A stretch of 64,000 nucleotides of DNA from Planctomycetota bacterium (GCA_027296055.1 JAPUJT010000047.1:1-64000), one strand, 5' to 3'; positions 17,227 through 26,195 are shown, numbered from the stretch's first letter. The notes: generated from the sequence alone by a model not told the origin. A program made the numbers and translations.

Positions 17227-17240
17227 GGGGACACTCTCTT
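17227..17240 (+). repeat. Half-site related to the 58.45 kb hairpin
   Basis: GGGGACACTCTCTT matches the left arm of the hairpin at 58451-58464 (GGGGACACTCACTT) at 13 of 14 positions. It lies in the gap between the PDZ and VWA genes. A looser match (GGGGACAC) is at 11375-11382 at the 3' end of xdhC, and AAGTGCTTGTCCCC, a right-arm match, is at 61631-61644. Confidence 0.45.
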
Positions 17241-17331
17241 GTCGAGGGGACCGGAGAGCGGTCCCTGCTCTTACCCGGTCCCCGGCAAGGCATTGAAGAC
17301 TGTCAAAGATCCTTTCAGGGCTCGCGCCTGG

Positions 17332-19038
17332 CTAGCAGTTCTTGACGAGGTCCTGGAAGGCGCGGGCCGCGCTCTCGGCAATCGACCGGATCTCGTCCTG
17401 GAGCACCTTCAGGATCTCGGCCGAACTCTGGCCGGTTCCCGATCCCGGCACCTGCTTCGAACGAGGTTCTTCGCCCAGTCTGTCCGCAACCCGATCCGCC
17501 GTGGCCCGGTCCGGGAAGGCGAAGCCCCCGACGATGTTTCTCGGCGAGAAAGGTGGCAATCCGGACACGCCCCCCCGGGCGGACGAGTAGGGAAACGGAT
17601 CCCCGTCGCCTGCATCCACTCGAACCATGCGGAGGTTGCGTATCTCGGCTCTCAGGACCTCGATCAAATGGCCCTCGCACTCTACAACCGATGGAAACTC
17701 CCTGCCTGCCGCTGCGTAGCGAATCGTCTCGCCCGTGCGCTCGGAAAGAATCGTGGCGAATGGAAGGCGACCCGTCTCGTAGGTCCCGACTCGATACCGA
17801 ACCGCGGGGACGGCCGCCTGGAAGGCGGCCAGGTTCGCCTGGATATTCGGGCCGAACCCATTCTGGATCGGATCCGGGGCCTGTGAAGCTGGCTCGAGCT
17901 CGGCGGGAAAGGAGAATCTCTTCTTCATCGCCTGGGCTCGGACGGACTTCAGTATCGCGTCGTCGAAGGCGACCCTCCCATCCCTCTCTTTCGCCCGCTC
18001 GGTCTTGATGTACGCCTTCCGGTCACGGTCGACTGCGAGGATCTCGGCCTGAACCGATTCACGGACCTTGGACATCCCATCCACGTACGACCTTCTCTGT
18101 TGGGGCGTGAGCGGCCTCAGCGCCTCCGGAAAATCCTCCGTCTCCAGCTTCTCGAATGAGAACCCGTCCTGCCCTACCGCGTCGACGAGATCCCAGGCGG
18201 AGGTCCTGTAGATCGCGCACCCCTTGGCGGCCACACGGCTGCTGCCGCACTGGGCGCCCACCCGGAGTGCGTTGAGGTCTTGCGCTAGCAGTCTTTTCAT
18301 CCCCTCGGCGCCCTTGTCGCCATAGGGGATATAGGTGGCGTTCATCTCATCGTTCAGAAGGAGCATCGTCGCATCGTAAGGCGTGGCGATCTGCTGCGTT
18401 CCGTAGGCCATGTCGATCGCTTCGTATTCGCCCCGCCCCGCTCGAGCTACTTCCTGCCACTGCTGCTGGATTCCCTGGATGCGCGGGCCGGCGAAGATCG
18501 TGTTGACCACGATGTCCCTCCGCAGAGCATCCCTCGCCGCATCCCGGAAGTCTCGCCGCTCGACCCCCTGGTCTGCCGATTCGTTTCCCGCCACATAGAT
18601 CAATCTCAAGGCAGCGGGATCGTCGGACCAGTCGATCCAGTGGACGGCGTCCCAGAGTACCTCGCCCACGAACTCGTCCCCGCCGTTTGTCCCGAGTGCC
18701 ATCATCTTGGCGTAGACTGCGTCGAAGTCATCGGTGAGTTCCATCTGTCGGATGACCCAGCCCTCCTCGGCCGTCGTGTCTTGGGGCGTGCCATAAGTAA
18801 GCAGTCCCACTCTCAATCGAGGGGACGGTCGCGCCCTGGACAACTCGGTCACGATGTCCCAGAGTTGTCCCCTGGCCGAATCCAGGAGGTTCTTCATGCT
18901 CCCGGATGTGTCCAGGCAGACTACGAGATCGATCGGGCGGGTCTTCTCGACATCCGAAGTGGTCGCACCGGATACGTCCTGCGAAGCGATCGAGCCCAGA
19001 AGAAATGAACCGACAAGGAGGACAGAGAGTTCTTTCAT
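17332..19038 (-). CDS. Exported von Willebrand factor A domain protein
   Basis: Start ATG 19038 follows AAAGGA; the frame is open upstream but without a start of comparable quality. Signal peptide MKELSVLLVGSFLLGSIASQ. A VWA domain begins at about residue 36 (IDLVVCLDTSGSM), with the metal-ion-dependent adhesion motif DTSGS at 43-47, and extends to about residue 215. The downstream region (QCGSSRVAAKGCAIYRTSAWDLVDAV, then charged helices) matches no family I know. The C-terminal 60 residues are helical and end in Cys. VWA domains bind partner proteins through a divalent metal. The protein is not adjacent to a MoxR gene, and the divergently transcribed neighbour is an ECF sigma factor. Confidence 0.85.
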   Translation of the reverse strand: MKELSVLLVGSFLLGSIASQDVSGATTSDVEKTRPIDLVVCLDTSGSMKNLLDSARGQLWDIVTELSRARPSPRLRVGLLTYGTPQDTTAEEGWVIRQMELTDDFDAVYAKMMALGTNGGDEFVGEVLWDAVHWIDWSDDPAALRLIYVAGNESADQGVERRDFRDAARDALRRDIVVNTIFAGPRIQGIQQQWQEVARAGRGEYEAIDMAYGTQQIATPYDATMLLLNDEMNATYIPYGDKGAEGMKRLLAQDLNALRVGAQCGSSRVAAKGCAIYRTSAWDLVDAVGQDGFSFEKLETEDFPEALRPLTPQQRRSYVDGMSKVRESVQAEILAVDRDRKAYIKTERAKERDGRVAFDDAILKSVRAQAMKKRFSFPAELEPASQAPDPIQNGFGPNIQANLAAFQAAVPAVRYRVGTYETGRLPFATILSERTGETIRYAAAGREFPSVVECEGHLIEVLRAEIRNLRMVRVDAGDGDPFPYSSARGGVSGLPPFSPRNIVGGFAFPDRATADRVADRLGEEPRSKQVPGSGTGQSSAEILKVLQDEIRSIAESAARAFQDLVKNC

Positions 19039-19277
19039 CGGATCGTCCTTTCGGAAGAGGTTATTTCCGCACCGGGAGCGAGCGTCCAGACGGACTCGCC
19101 TCCCATCCCAGACGGCGTCCGGCGCCGACCTGCTAGCCAGTAGATGTCGCCAACCGGATCGCGTATTGCATGCGTTAGGTTTCGGGGCGCGGAGTTCCCT
19201 GGCGAGGCAGCTTTCTTCGGCAGGTGCAATGGCGCAGGGGCATTGAGACATTGATAGGGTTGACGAGCAAGGACCGC

Positions 19278-19886
19278 ATGCGGAAGACCGATACGAGACA
19301 GGGCCCCGGAACGGGCCGAGGAAAGGGCGCCGGCCTGTCGGCGGATCAATTCGCCGAGCGCTTCGACGAGTCATCGCGCGTGCTCTGGACGCTTGCAGCG
19401 GGGATTCTCGGGAACCGGACCCATGTGGAGGATGTCCTGCAAGAGGCCGCCATGATCGGATGGCGGAAGGTGACGGACTTCGATCCGTCAGGAAGCTTCA
19501 GCGCCTGGATGGGACGCGTCGTGAGGTTTGTGGCGCTGAACCAGCTCAGGCTCACTCGGCGCCGCAATACCCACCCGACGGATCCTGAGACCCTTGACCG
19601 TATAGAGGCACCCCGACCGGTCCCGACGGTTCAGATGGGCCCGGGAGGAGAGGTCCGGCTGGACAGGGACAGGCTGGGAGACGAACTGAGCCGGGCCCTG
19701 GCCGATCTCAAGCCGACCGCCCGGGCTTGCCTCCTGTTGAAGACGGTCGTGGAACTGGAATACCGCCAGATCGGGGCGGTCCTGGGCATTCCGGAGGGGA
19801 CAGCGATGAGCCACGTCCACCGGGCGAGGCAGCTATTGCGAAAGCGCCTGGCAACTGGATCCGTGGGGCTGGTGGAGGGATCATGA
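19278..19886 (+). CDS. ECF-type RNA polymerase sigma factor
   Basis: I prefer ATG 19278, which follows AAGGA, to the GTG at 19224. Region 2 spans FDESSRVLWTLAAGILGNRTHVEDVLQEAAMIGWRKVTDFDPSGSFSAWMGRVVRFVALNQLR and region 4 LADLKPTARACLLLKTVVELEYRQIGAVLGIPEGTAMSHVHRARQLLRKRL, the usual two-domain sigma-70 family group 4 layout. It should direct RNA polymerase to a small regulon in response to an envelope signal. The stop overlaps the anti-sigma gene start (ATGA), so the pair is co-translated. The promoter lies in the divergent region 19039-19277 shared with the VWA gene. Confidence 0.9.
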   Translation: MRKTDTRQGPGTGRGKGAGLSADQFAERFDESSRVLWTLAAGILGNRTHVEDVLQEAAMIGWRKVTDFDPSGSFSAWMGRVVRFVALNQLRLTRRRNTHPTDPETLDRIEAPRPVPTVQMGPGGEVRLDRDRLGDELSRALADLKPTARACLLLKTVVELEYRQIGAVLGIPEGTAMSHVHRARQLLRKRLATGSVGLVEGS

Positions 19887-20590
19887 GCGAAAGTGATCAG
19901 AGCCTGCGCGATTCTCTCGACCGCTACATCGATGGTCTCCTGGCGGGCCCCGAGCGGGCCGCTTTCGAGCGGCGTCTCGCCACGGACCCGGACCTGGCGG
20001 CCGACTTGCGAACCCAGAGGGCGATCGACTCCCGTCTGAAGGAGACCTTCTCCCCGCCGGCGCGAGTGGGAGGTATCGCCCGGAGAGTCGCTCGGCAGCC
20101 GGCGTCATTGGGAGCCAACGCCGCGGCCGCCGTCCTGATTATCGGTCTCCGAATTGCCCAGGGATCGTGGATGGGCCGGCCCGCACCTGAGCCGTCTGAA
20201 GTCGAGGTTGCCGCGCCGAACATCACGCGAGTCTATGCCGAGCTGGCGCCTACCGGTCCTGCCTCGCTGGTTGGCTGTCAAAGCGAGGCATCGCTGGCGC
20301 CCCACTTCAGTGAGAAATACGGACAGGAGCTCTTCGTTCGGATCGACGCCGAGCTACCCATCGCAGGGCCATTCGAGGTCGAGGGGTGGCCTACCTTGAC
20401 CGTCCTCAAGACTCGCTCGGGAAAGACACCCATCCTGATCCTCATCGACGCCCGCTCCGCCGATCCGCAGCCGGCAGTCGAGGCGGGCGGACATCTACGA
20501 CTCTATCGCCGCGACATCGGCCTCTTCGTCATACACGAGCTTTCCCCCCTCCCCGAACCGAAATGCCTCGACCTCTTCTCCACAAAATAG
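19883..20590 (+). CDS. Putative anti-sigma factor
   Basis: The ATG at 19883 overlaps the sigma stop. The N-terminus, SLRDSLDRYIDGLLAGPERAAFERRLATDPDLAADLRTQRAIDSRL, is the typical zinc-independent anti-sigma helical region that sequesters a sigma factor. A weak membrane segment (ANAAAAVLIIGLRIAQG, about 78-94) follows. The C-terminal 130 residues are predicted mixed alpha/beta (TLTVLKTRSGKTPILILIDAR) and have no recognised domain; they may sense a periplasmic signal. Coupling to the upstream sigma gene is the strongest evidence. The gene ends directly at a cluster of inverted repeats. Confidence 0.75.
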   Translation: MSESDQSLRDSLDRYIDGLLAGPERAAFERRLATDPDLAADLRTQRAIDSRLKETFSPPARVGGIARRVARQPASLGANAAAAVLIIGLRIAQGSWMGRPAPEPSEVEVAAPNITRVYAELAPTGPASLVGCQSEASLAPHFSEKYGQELFVRIDAELPIAGPFEVEGWPTLTVLKTRSGKTPILILIDARSADPQPAVEAGGHLRLYRRDIGLFVIHELSPLPEPKCLDLFSTK

Positions 20591-20592
20591 AG

Positions 20593-20900
20593 AGTTTCGT
20601 GACGCGCACCAAACTAGGCCACCCATCCGAGAGTTTCGTGACGCGCACGAAACTCGAAGATCGGTGCGCGTCACGAAGCCTGCCACGCTGGAAACGACGA
20701 TATAATCTACAGTTACGCTCAGGAAGCATTCCGCTTATATCGTGAACAAGATGAGTAAAGCTGTCCCTGCCGAGAGCTGGACGATCCATGCCCAGAACCA
20801 CATCAGAGGCCTCCTGGCCTTCCTAACGCAGATTTGGGAGTTTGGTGCGCATCATGAAACTCTTGTTGGACGGTGGGGGTTTGGTGCGCGTCATGAAACT
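20593..20900. repeat. Cluster of five 23-bp inverted-repeat elements
   Basis: The consensus is AGTTTCGTG, five bases, CACGAAACT. Copies: 20593-20615, 20632-20654 (perfect 9-bp arms), a partial one at about 20663-20677, 20839-20861 and 20878-20900. The first two carry ACGCG as the spacer; the other three carry CGCGT or CGCAT and are in the opposite orientation. They flank about 160 bases of non-repeated sequence in the 349-base gap between the anti-sigma and NtrC-type genes. They look like extragenic palindromic (REP/BIME-like) elements or multiple operators. I see no credible gene in the gap. Confidence 0.8.
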
Positions 20901-20939
20901 CTTTTGGGGCAAGGGGGGGGTCTGTGACCCGATATGGGG

Positions 20940-22325
20940 TCAGGAACTGCCCTGGATGCCGTACTTGCGGATGCGGTACTGGAGGGTCTTGTAGGAGATT
21001 CCGAGGAGGCGGGCGGCGGGGTCGAGCTTGCCCCCGGTTCTCAGGAGAGCCTGACGGATGAAGTCCTCCTCGAGCGACTCGAGGGAGACCCCCGACTCCG
21101 GAAGCTGGAGCCCCGCGCCGTCGGACGCCGGCGGTGGCTCTCGCAAGTTGCCCGGCAGGTCATCGACACCCAGAGTGCTCGAGTCGGAGAGCACCATCAT
21201 CCGCTGGATCGTGTTCTGTAGCTCCCGAACGTTTCCAGGCCAGCGATACTCGGCCATGAGGTCGATGGCATCGCCGGACAGCCCTGGAGGCTCCCGCTCG
21301 AACTGCTTCCCAAATCGTTCCAGGAAGTGCCGGGCGAGGAGGGGGATATCCTCCTTTCTGTCACGCAACAGCGGGAGCTGGATCGGCAGCACGTTGAGTC
21401 GGAAGAACAGGTCCTCTCTGAACCGTCCGTCGGAGATCGACTTCTCCAGATCCTCGCTCGTAGCTGCGACGATTCGAGCGTCACTGCGAATCATCTCCGA
21501 GCCCCCGACCCTGGTGAACTCCATCTCCTGGATCACCCGGAGAAACTTGACCTGGAGATCGACGCGCATGCACCCGATCTCGTCGAGGAAGAGGGTCCCC
21601 CCGTTCGCCTCCTCGAACTTGCCGATCTTCATCCGGGTGGCTCCCGTGAATGCCCCCTTCTCGTGCCCGAAGAGCTCACTCTCGATCAGCTCTGCCGGTA
21701 TGGCGGCGCAATTGACGGCCACGAAAGACCCTTCCTTGCGAATGCCATTGAAATGGATCGCCCGGGCAACCAGCTCCTTTCCCGTCCCGCTGGCCCCCCG
21801 TATCAGGACCGTGATCGAGTTGGAGAGGACCCTCTCCATCACGTGGTAGATCTCCTGCATCGCCGGGGATGATCCGATCAGATTCTGGAACCGGAATCTC
21901 TCCTGAAGCTGCCTCTTCAAGTCCCGTGTCTCGCTCTTGAGACACTTCCCTTCCCAGGCCTTGGCAACGACGATCTTCAGCTCATCCTTCTCGAAGGGCT
22001 TCTGGAGGTAGTCGCACGCCCCCTTCTTCATCGCCTCGACCGCCGTCTGGATCGTCCCGTAGGCGGTCATCAGGATCACCTCCACCTCCTGGTCGAGCTT
22101 CTTCACCTGCACGAGCAGATCGATCCCGCTGCCACCCGGCATCTTCAAGTCGGTGAGGACGATCTCGGGCCCGTTCTCACGGAAACTGCGGACCCCCTCC
22201 TCGACGCTTCCCGCCCGGAAGGTCTGATAGCCCTCGCGGCGGAGAATATCAGCGATGATGTTCCTCTGGGATTCCTCGTCATCGACGATGAGGACGGATG
22301 GCAGCGCTTCGGGCTTCCCTGGCAT
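20940..22325 (-). CDS. Sigma-54-dependent response regulator (NtrC family)
   Basis: 461 residues with three domains. The receiver (10-120) has Asp59 in IVLTDLKMPG as the phosphorylation site. The AAA+ domain (about 145-375) has the P-loop GASGTGKE, the sigma-54-contacting loop GAFTGA, and FLDEIG. The C-terminal Fis-type HTH reads EDFIRQALLRTGGKLDPAARLLGISYKTLQYRIRKYGI. It binds an enhancer and opens promoters held by sigma-54 polymerase, in response to the kinase encoded 14 bases upstream. The target genes are unknown. Confidence 0.97.
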   Translation of the reverse strand: MPGKPEALPSVLIVDDEESQRNIIADILRREGYQTFRAGSVEEGVRSFRENGPEIVLTDLKMPGGSGIDLLVQVKKLDQEVEVILMTAYGTIQTAVEAMKKGACDYLQKPFEKDELKIVVAKAWEGKCLKSETRDLKRQLQERFRFQNLIGSSPAMQEIYHVMERVLSNSITVLIRGASGTGKELVARAIHFNGIRKEGSFVAVNCAAIPAELIESELFGHEKGAFTGATRMKIGKFEEANGGTLFLDEIGCMRVDLQVKFLRVIQEMEFTRVGGSEMIRSDARIVAATSEDLEKSISDGRFREDLFFRLNVLPIQLPLLRDRKEDIPLLARHFLERFGKQFEREPPGLSGDAIDLMAEYRWPGNVRELQNTIQRMMVLSDSSTLGVDDLPGNLREPPPASDGAGLQLPESGVSLESLEEDFIRQALLRTGGKLDPAARLLGISYKTLQYRIRKYGIQGSS

Positions 22326-22339
22326 GGTATAGACTTGGG

Positions 22340-23911
22340 CTAGAGGTCCGATTCCGGGCCCAGCAGGGGAAGGACGGCTGTAACCGTGGTGCCCTTGCCG
22401 AGTTGGCTGATCATGTCGATTCGACCGCCATGGCCCTCCATGGTGACACGACTGACGGTGAGACCCAACCCCGTACCTTCCTCCCGGGTCGTGTAGTAGG
22501 GCATGAAGACCCTCTCCACGTCCTTTGGATCAATCCCTCTCCCCGTGTCCCGGATGATGATCTGAGCGTCCCTTCCGACGGCGCGAGTCCCGACATGGAT
22601 CTCCCCCTTCCGATCCGTCGCCTGGATGGCGTTGAGGATCAGGTTCATGAGCGCCGCGCGGATCCTCTCGGCATCCAGCGTGACGGCGGGGAGGTCGGAT
22701 TGCAGATCCACGGAGATGGCGATGCCGCGGCTCTCGGCCTCGGTCTGGACCAGCTCGAGCAGATCGCGCACGATCCCGTTCAGGTCATTGGGCTTCACGT
22801 CGAGGGAGGCGGGCCTGGCGAGAGAAAGGAAGTTGTTGACCAGACTGTTCAGCCTGGCGATCTCTCCGCGGATGGCAGCGGTGAACCGGAGGAAGGACGC
22901 CATCTTCTCCGGATCCTCCGGACAAAACTCGTCCTGCATGTAATCGATCGTCAAGCCGATGGCGTTCAGGGGATTGCGAACGTCGTGGGCGACGCCTGCG
23001 GCCAGGTGCCCCATCGCCGAGAACCTCTCCTGGTCGAACATCTGCTTCTCCAGGTCCCTGTTCTCCTTCAGCTTCCCGACCATCGCCCGGAACGACTCCC
23101 CGATCTGCCCGATCTCATCTCGTCGACGCGGGAGAGGCGTTCCGCTCAGGTCGCCCGCCGCCACCCGGCCGAAGGCGACCTTCATCTCGCGTAGGGGCGC
23201 GGTGAAGCGACTCGCCAGGAGCCACGCAAGGAGAACACCAACGACGAAGACGCCCACGACGATCAGGATATTCCGGAGACGAAGCGCCGCGATCAACTCC
23301 TTGACCGGCTCCACATCCACCGGAATCTCTGACACGCCGGAGACGGACGCCGGGAGGTAGGGGCTCGCCGAGACGTCCGTCTCGGCCGTCGAGGGCGTCT
23401 CGCCACCCCCGGTGATTGCCTTGGGACGGGACGTGACAAAGGCGTTGGCTGCCACCGTCCCAACTCTTGGCCCGGGGATCGATGGCCGGGCGACCTCGCG
23501 GGTTCTCCCCGTGACATTGAGCCTGATGATGCGAGGGGGCGTCTTGCCACTCTTGCGTCTGAACTCCGCCACAATCATGTTTTCCCACTTCTGAAAGTTC
23601 CGGAAGAAACCCTGCATCTCCCGCATTTGCCGCCCCATGGTCGCCGGCCAGAATTCCCTCCGGTCCCTGGCGAGCCTGTTCGCCATTCTCTCGCGCGCCT
23701 CTCTCTGCTTTTGCAGCTTCTCCTCGGCATCGTTCAGATCGTCCTCGAGATCACTGACCGTCTTCTCGATCGTGCCCAGGATATCGCGCTCAGCCTGCAG
23801 ATTCAGGAGATAGAGGAGAGACAGGGTAGCCCCGAAGATCAGGCCCATCATCAACGCAAGGCGGGTGCGAAGGCTGTATAGACCAATGTCCGAAGCTGGC
23901 ATGGAGTCCAC
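22340..23911 (-). CDS. Membrane sensor histidine kinase
   Basis: 523 residues. Two transmembrane helices (about 18-38 and 212-233) enclose a periplasmic region of about 175 residues with a coiled coil near its start. A HAMP linker (SRFTAPLREMKVAFGRVAAGDLSG) follows, then a dimerisation domain with the phospho-acceptor His309 in GVAHDVRNPLNAIG. The C-terminal ATPase has N and G boxes (LMNLILNAIQAT, IRDTGRGIDPKDVERVF, TGLGLTVSRVTMEGHGG). It should phosphorylate Asp59 of the adjacent NtrC-type regulator. The periplasmic domain matches no sensor family I can name. Confidence 0.96.
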   Translation of the reverse strand: MDSMPASDIGLYSLRTRLALMMGLIFGATLSLLYLLNLQAERDILGTIEKTVSDLEDDLNDAEEKLQKQREARERMANRLARDRREFWPATMGRQMREMQGFFRNFQKWENMIVAEFRRKSGKTPPRIIRLNVTGRTREVARPSIPGPRVGTVAANAFVTSRPKAITGGGETPSTAETDVSASPYLPASVSGVSEIPVDVEPVKELIAALRLRNILIVVGVFVVGVLLAWLLASRFTAPLREMKVAFGRVAAGDLSGTPLPRRRDEIGQIGESFRAMVGKLKENRDLEKQMFDQERFSAMGHLAAGVAHDVRNPLNAIGLTIDYMQDEFCPEDPEKMASFLRFTAAIRGEIARLNSLVNNFLSLARPASLDVKPNDLNGIVRDLLELVQTEAESRGIAISVDLQSDLPAVTLDAERIRAALMNLILNAIQATDRKGEIHVGTRAVGRDAQIIIRDTGRGIDPKDVERVFMPYYTTREEGTGLGLTVSRVTMEGHGGRIDMISQLGKGTTVTAVLPLLGPESDL

Positions 23912-23984
23912 CTCGTCCTCGAAGAACCGTCAATCCCATTGGGTTCCGCAAATAGAGTACCACAAGGCCCGTTCTTGCGGAAGA

Positions 23985-24893
23985 TCAGGACGGATCCAGG
24001 CACATGAAACCGCCCCCGGAGAGGCGATCCGGGTGGAGGATGCGGCCAAGGATCTCGATGCCTTCGACGATCCGGGGGCCGGGGCGACTGAAGTAGGCAT
24101 TGGCGTCAACCGCAGAGACCCTTCCTGACTTCACGGCGGGAACCCCCTTCCAGAGATCGGGGAAAGGCGCCCTCCGGTACTCGGCGACGGTCCGCTCCGC
24201 GTCGTAGCCGCACGGCATCAGGACGACCACCTCGGGGGCGCTCGCCCCTATCTCCTCCCAGTCGATCCTTCGGGACGGCTTGCCCTCCTCGCCCAGCCTG
24301 TCGTCCCCCCCGGCGCACCGGACCATCTCCGGTACCCAGTGCCCACCCACCATCGGCGGGTCCAGCCATTCCAGGCAGAGGGTTCCGGGCCGATGCGACA
24401 CGTCGCCGACGGCCTGGCTGACCCGCTCGATCCGGTCGCGGAGATCTTGGACGACCTCCTCCGCCCGCTCTTCGCAATCCGCCAGCCGGCCAACGGTGCG
24501 GATCGTCTCCAGGATCTCCTCGATCGAAGTGGGCTCCAGGGAAATGATTCGAGGTGGATCCGGCAGAAGGCGGGCGGCAGAGATCACATCGTCATAGTTG
24601 ACGGCGCAGACCTCGCAGAGTTTTTGAGTCAGGATCAGGTCTGGTTGGATGGCTTGGAGAAGGTCCCCATCGATCCGATAGATCCCTTCCCCCGATTCGA
24701 CGAGGCGCCTCACCTCCCCATCGACCACGCCCGGCAGCGCCTCCCCGCCGGGGAGAATGCTCGATGTTATGGTGGGCCTCTCCTTCGCCTCCGGTGGGAA
24801 GTCGCACTCGTGAGTGACGGCGCGGAGGCTGTCCCCGAGTCCGAGGGCGTAGACGATTTCGGTTGCGGAGGGCAGCAGCGAGCAGATTTTCAT
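23985..24893 (-). CDS. Cobalamin-binding-like protein (BtuF/FecB family)
   Basis: 302 residues beginning MKICSLLPSATEIVYALGLGDSLRAVTHECDFP, the hallmark of BtuF-like substrate-binding proteins (helical-backbone metal-receptor fold). It has no signal peptide. A cytoplasmic subfamily of this fold exists and often occurs without an ABC transporter, as here. GDLLQAIQPDLILTQKLCEVCAV and GGHWVPEMVRCAGG correspond to the two lobes. The gene stops 71 bases from the histidine kinase start, and a CinA-like gene lies 13 bases upstream on the same strand. Ligand identity is not proven. Confidence 0.8.
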   Translation of the reverse strand: MKICSLLPSATEIVYALGLGDSLRAVTHECDFPPEAKERPTITSSILPGGEALPGVVDGEVRRLVESGEGIYRIDGDLLQAIQPDLILTQKLCEVCAVNYDDVISAARLLPDPPRIISLEPTSIEEILETIRTVGRLADCEERAEEVVQDLRDRIERVSQAVGDVSHRPGTLCLEWLDPPMVGGHWVPEMVRCAGGDDRLGEEGKPSRRIDWEEIGASAPEVVVLMPCGYDAERTVAEYRRAPFPDLWKGVPAVKSGRVSAVDANAYFSRPGPRIVEGIEILGRILHPDRLSGGGFMCLDPS

Positions 24894-24906
24894 CGGAGTC
24901 CGAGGC

Positions 24907-25635
24907 CTACTCGACCCTGAGGATTGTCTCCGCCGGGATGCGCCCCTTCAGGAAATCGGTGACCTCTCGAGCCTCGTTCTCATCCCTCGACTCGATCGTC
25001 ACCTGGACGCGGTAGTCCACCTTTCTGGAATAGACAGGGTAGGACCCGATCTGAACGGCAGGGTGGGCCTCGGCCGCCTCCTCCAGGATCTTCGCGATGT
25101 CCCCCTCATCGAGCGTCGTGAATATCTTGTGCAGATAATACGGCTCGGAACGAAAACGAGAGCGGATCGCCTGGAACTTCTTCTTCAGCAGGCCCGGCTC
25201 CCCGGGAAATACGTAGACGTTACGGGCGCAGATCACCGGTATCGGCAGGTCGTCCTCCCAGAGGAGAGATGATCCCGCCGGAAGATCCGCCATCCGGAGG
25301 ATGTATTCGTTGATACTGCCGCCGTAGAACTTCCTCATCGTCTCTTCGAACTCTCCGTTCCGCTCGATGCCGACCTCGAGGGCCTCGGCGATACCCCTCA
25401 GCGTCACGTCGTCATGAGTCGGGCCCACGCCCCCGCTGGTGAAGACGTAGTCGAACTCGTCGGATGCGATCGAGACGGCATGGGCGATCTTGTCGACCTC
25501 GTCCGGAACGATCTCGATCCGACGGAGGTCCACTCCCAAGTCCCTCAGCTCCTTCGACAGATAGCCGGCGTTGCTCTCGGTGACCTTCCCCGAAAGGATC
25601 TCGTTTCCAATCACGATAACGGCGGCAGTCTTCAT
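24907..25635 (-). CDS. CinA/MoaB-type molybdopterin-binding domain protein
   Basis: 242 residues. The N-terminal 165 are the MoCF_biosynth fold, with IVIGNEILSGKVTESNAGYLSKELRDLGVDL and FTSGGVGPTHDDVTLRGIAEAL as signatures. A C-terminal domain of about 75 residues (YYLHKIFTTLDEGDIAKILEEA, VDYRVQVTIESRDENEAREVTDFL) resembles the middle part of CinA-family proteins. The amidohydrolase domain of full-length CinA is missing, as in the short archaeal and planctomycete-type forms. It may act on a pterin or nucleotide derivative. The gene is co-oriented with and close to the BtuF-like gene. Confidence 0.85.
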   Translation of the reverse strand: MKTAAVIVIGNEILSGKVTESNAGYLSKELRDLGVDLRRIEIVPDEVDKIAHAVSIASDEFDYVFTSGGVGPTHDDVTLRGIAEALEVGIERNGEFEETMRKFYGGSINEYILRMADLPAGSSLLWEDDLPIPVICARNVYVFPGEPGLLKKKFQAIRSRFRSEPYYLHKIFTTLDEGDIAKILEEAAEAHPAVQIGSYPVYSRKVDYRVQVTIESRDENEAREVTDFLKGRIPAETILRVE

Positions 25636-25714
25636 CTTCGGCGAGTCTACACGGATCTCCGATAGCGCGACAGGAGAATAATTCTAGTAGGGCACCCTGC
25701 CATTTCCAGGTAGA

Positions 25715-26035
25715 TTGGGCGGCGTGAAAGGACCGTCCCCACTCATCTTGATCACCGTGGCCGCCCTCTGTGGTTGCGCGTCGACGCATCGCAAGGAGGC
25801 GTTCGTCGACAGCGTGCCCACCGGGGCCGAGGTCTGGGTCGAAGGGAAAGCCGTCGGGCAGACCCCCCTGTGGGTGACGCTCGACTTCGGCGAAAACCCG
25901 AGCCCGTGGGACACGGTCGCGATTCGCGTAGCGGCCGACGGATATCGGCCGCAGACCCGTCACGTCACTCGTGCCGGGCCGGAGGCGATCCTCTTCAATC
26001 GGATGAGGCCCGCGGGGAAGGAGGAGGATGAATAG
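25715..26035 (+). CDS. PEGA-domain lipoprotein
   Basis: 106 residues from TTG 25715 (AGG 4 bases upstream); GTG 25724 is an alternative start. A lipoprotein signal (LILITVAALCGC, Cys20) is followed by a PEGA domain, FVDSVPTGAEVWVEGKAVGQTPLWVTLDF, ending with RVAADGYRPQTRHV. PEGA domains occur on surface or periplasmic proteins as small binding modules. The 3' end overlaps the next gene (ATG 26028 in the tail), making this the first gene of the plus-strand block. Confidence 0.8.
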   Translation: MGGVKGPSPLILITVAALCGCASTHRKEAFVDSVPTGAEVWVEGKAVGQTPLWVTLDFGENPSPWDTVAIRVAADGYRPQTRHVTRAGPEAILFNRMRPAGKEEDE

Positions 26036-26189
26036 ACTGCTTCCTCTGGATCACTGTCTGCAGTGCGGAGAGATTCTCCGCTCGGATCGCTGTAAGTTGG
26101 TCTGCCCGATGTGCGGGTACTTCGAGTCCTGCAGCGACGGGGGAGACACCACCCCCGATGGCGCATTTACCGCCCCACCGATATCATGA
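26028..26189 (+). CDS. 53-residue zinc-ribbon protein
   Basis: ATG 26028 follows GGAGG and overlaps the stop of the PEGA gene. The 53-residue product is MNRLLPLDHCLQCGEILRSD, then RCKLVCPMCGYFESCSDG and a Pro/Thr-rich tail. CLQC and CPMC, with two extra cysteines, form a zinc-ribbon pattern, and CPMCGYFESCSD looks like a conserved motif. It sits between the PEGA lipoprotein and the PQQ-propeller gene. The function is unknown; small zinc ribbons often mediate protein contacts. The tight overlap supports real translation. Confidence 0.75.
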   Translation: MNRLLPLDHCLQCGEILRSDRCKLVCPMCGYFESCSDGGDTTPDGAFTAPPIS

Positions 26190-26195
26190 TCCCGT

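Noticed and set aside
20593-20900. Possible CRISPR array
   Set aside because: The five 23-bp repeats occur in both orientations with irregular spacing (about 16 to 175 bases), and there are no cas genes, so they do not form a CRISPR array.
20742-20927. Small plus-strand gene within the repeat cluster
   Set aside because: Its second half is simply translation of two repeats (EFGAHHETL and GFGARHETL), and no ribosome binding site precedes it.
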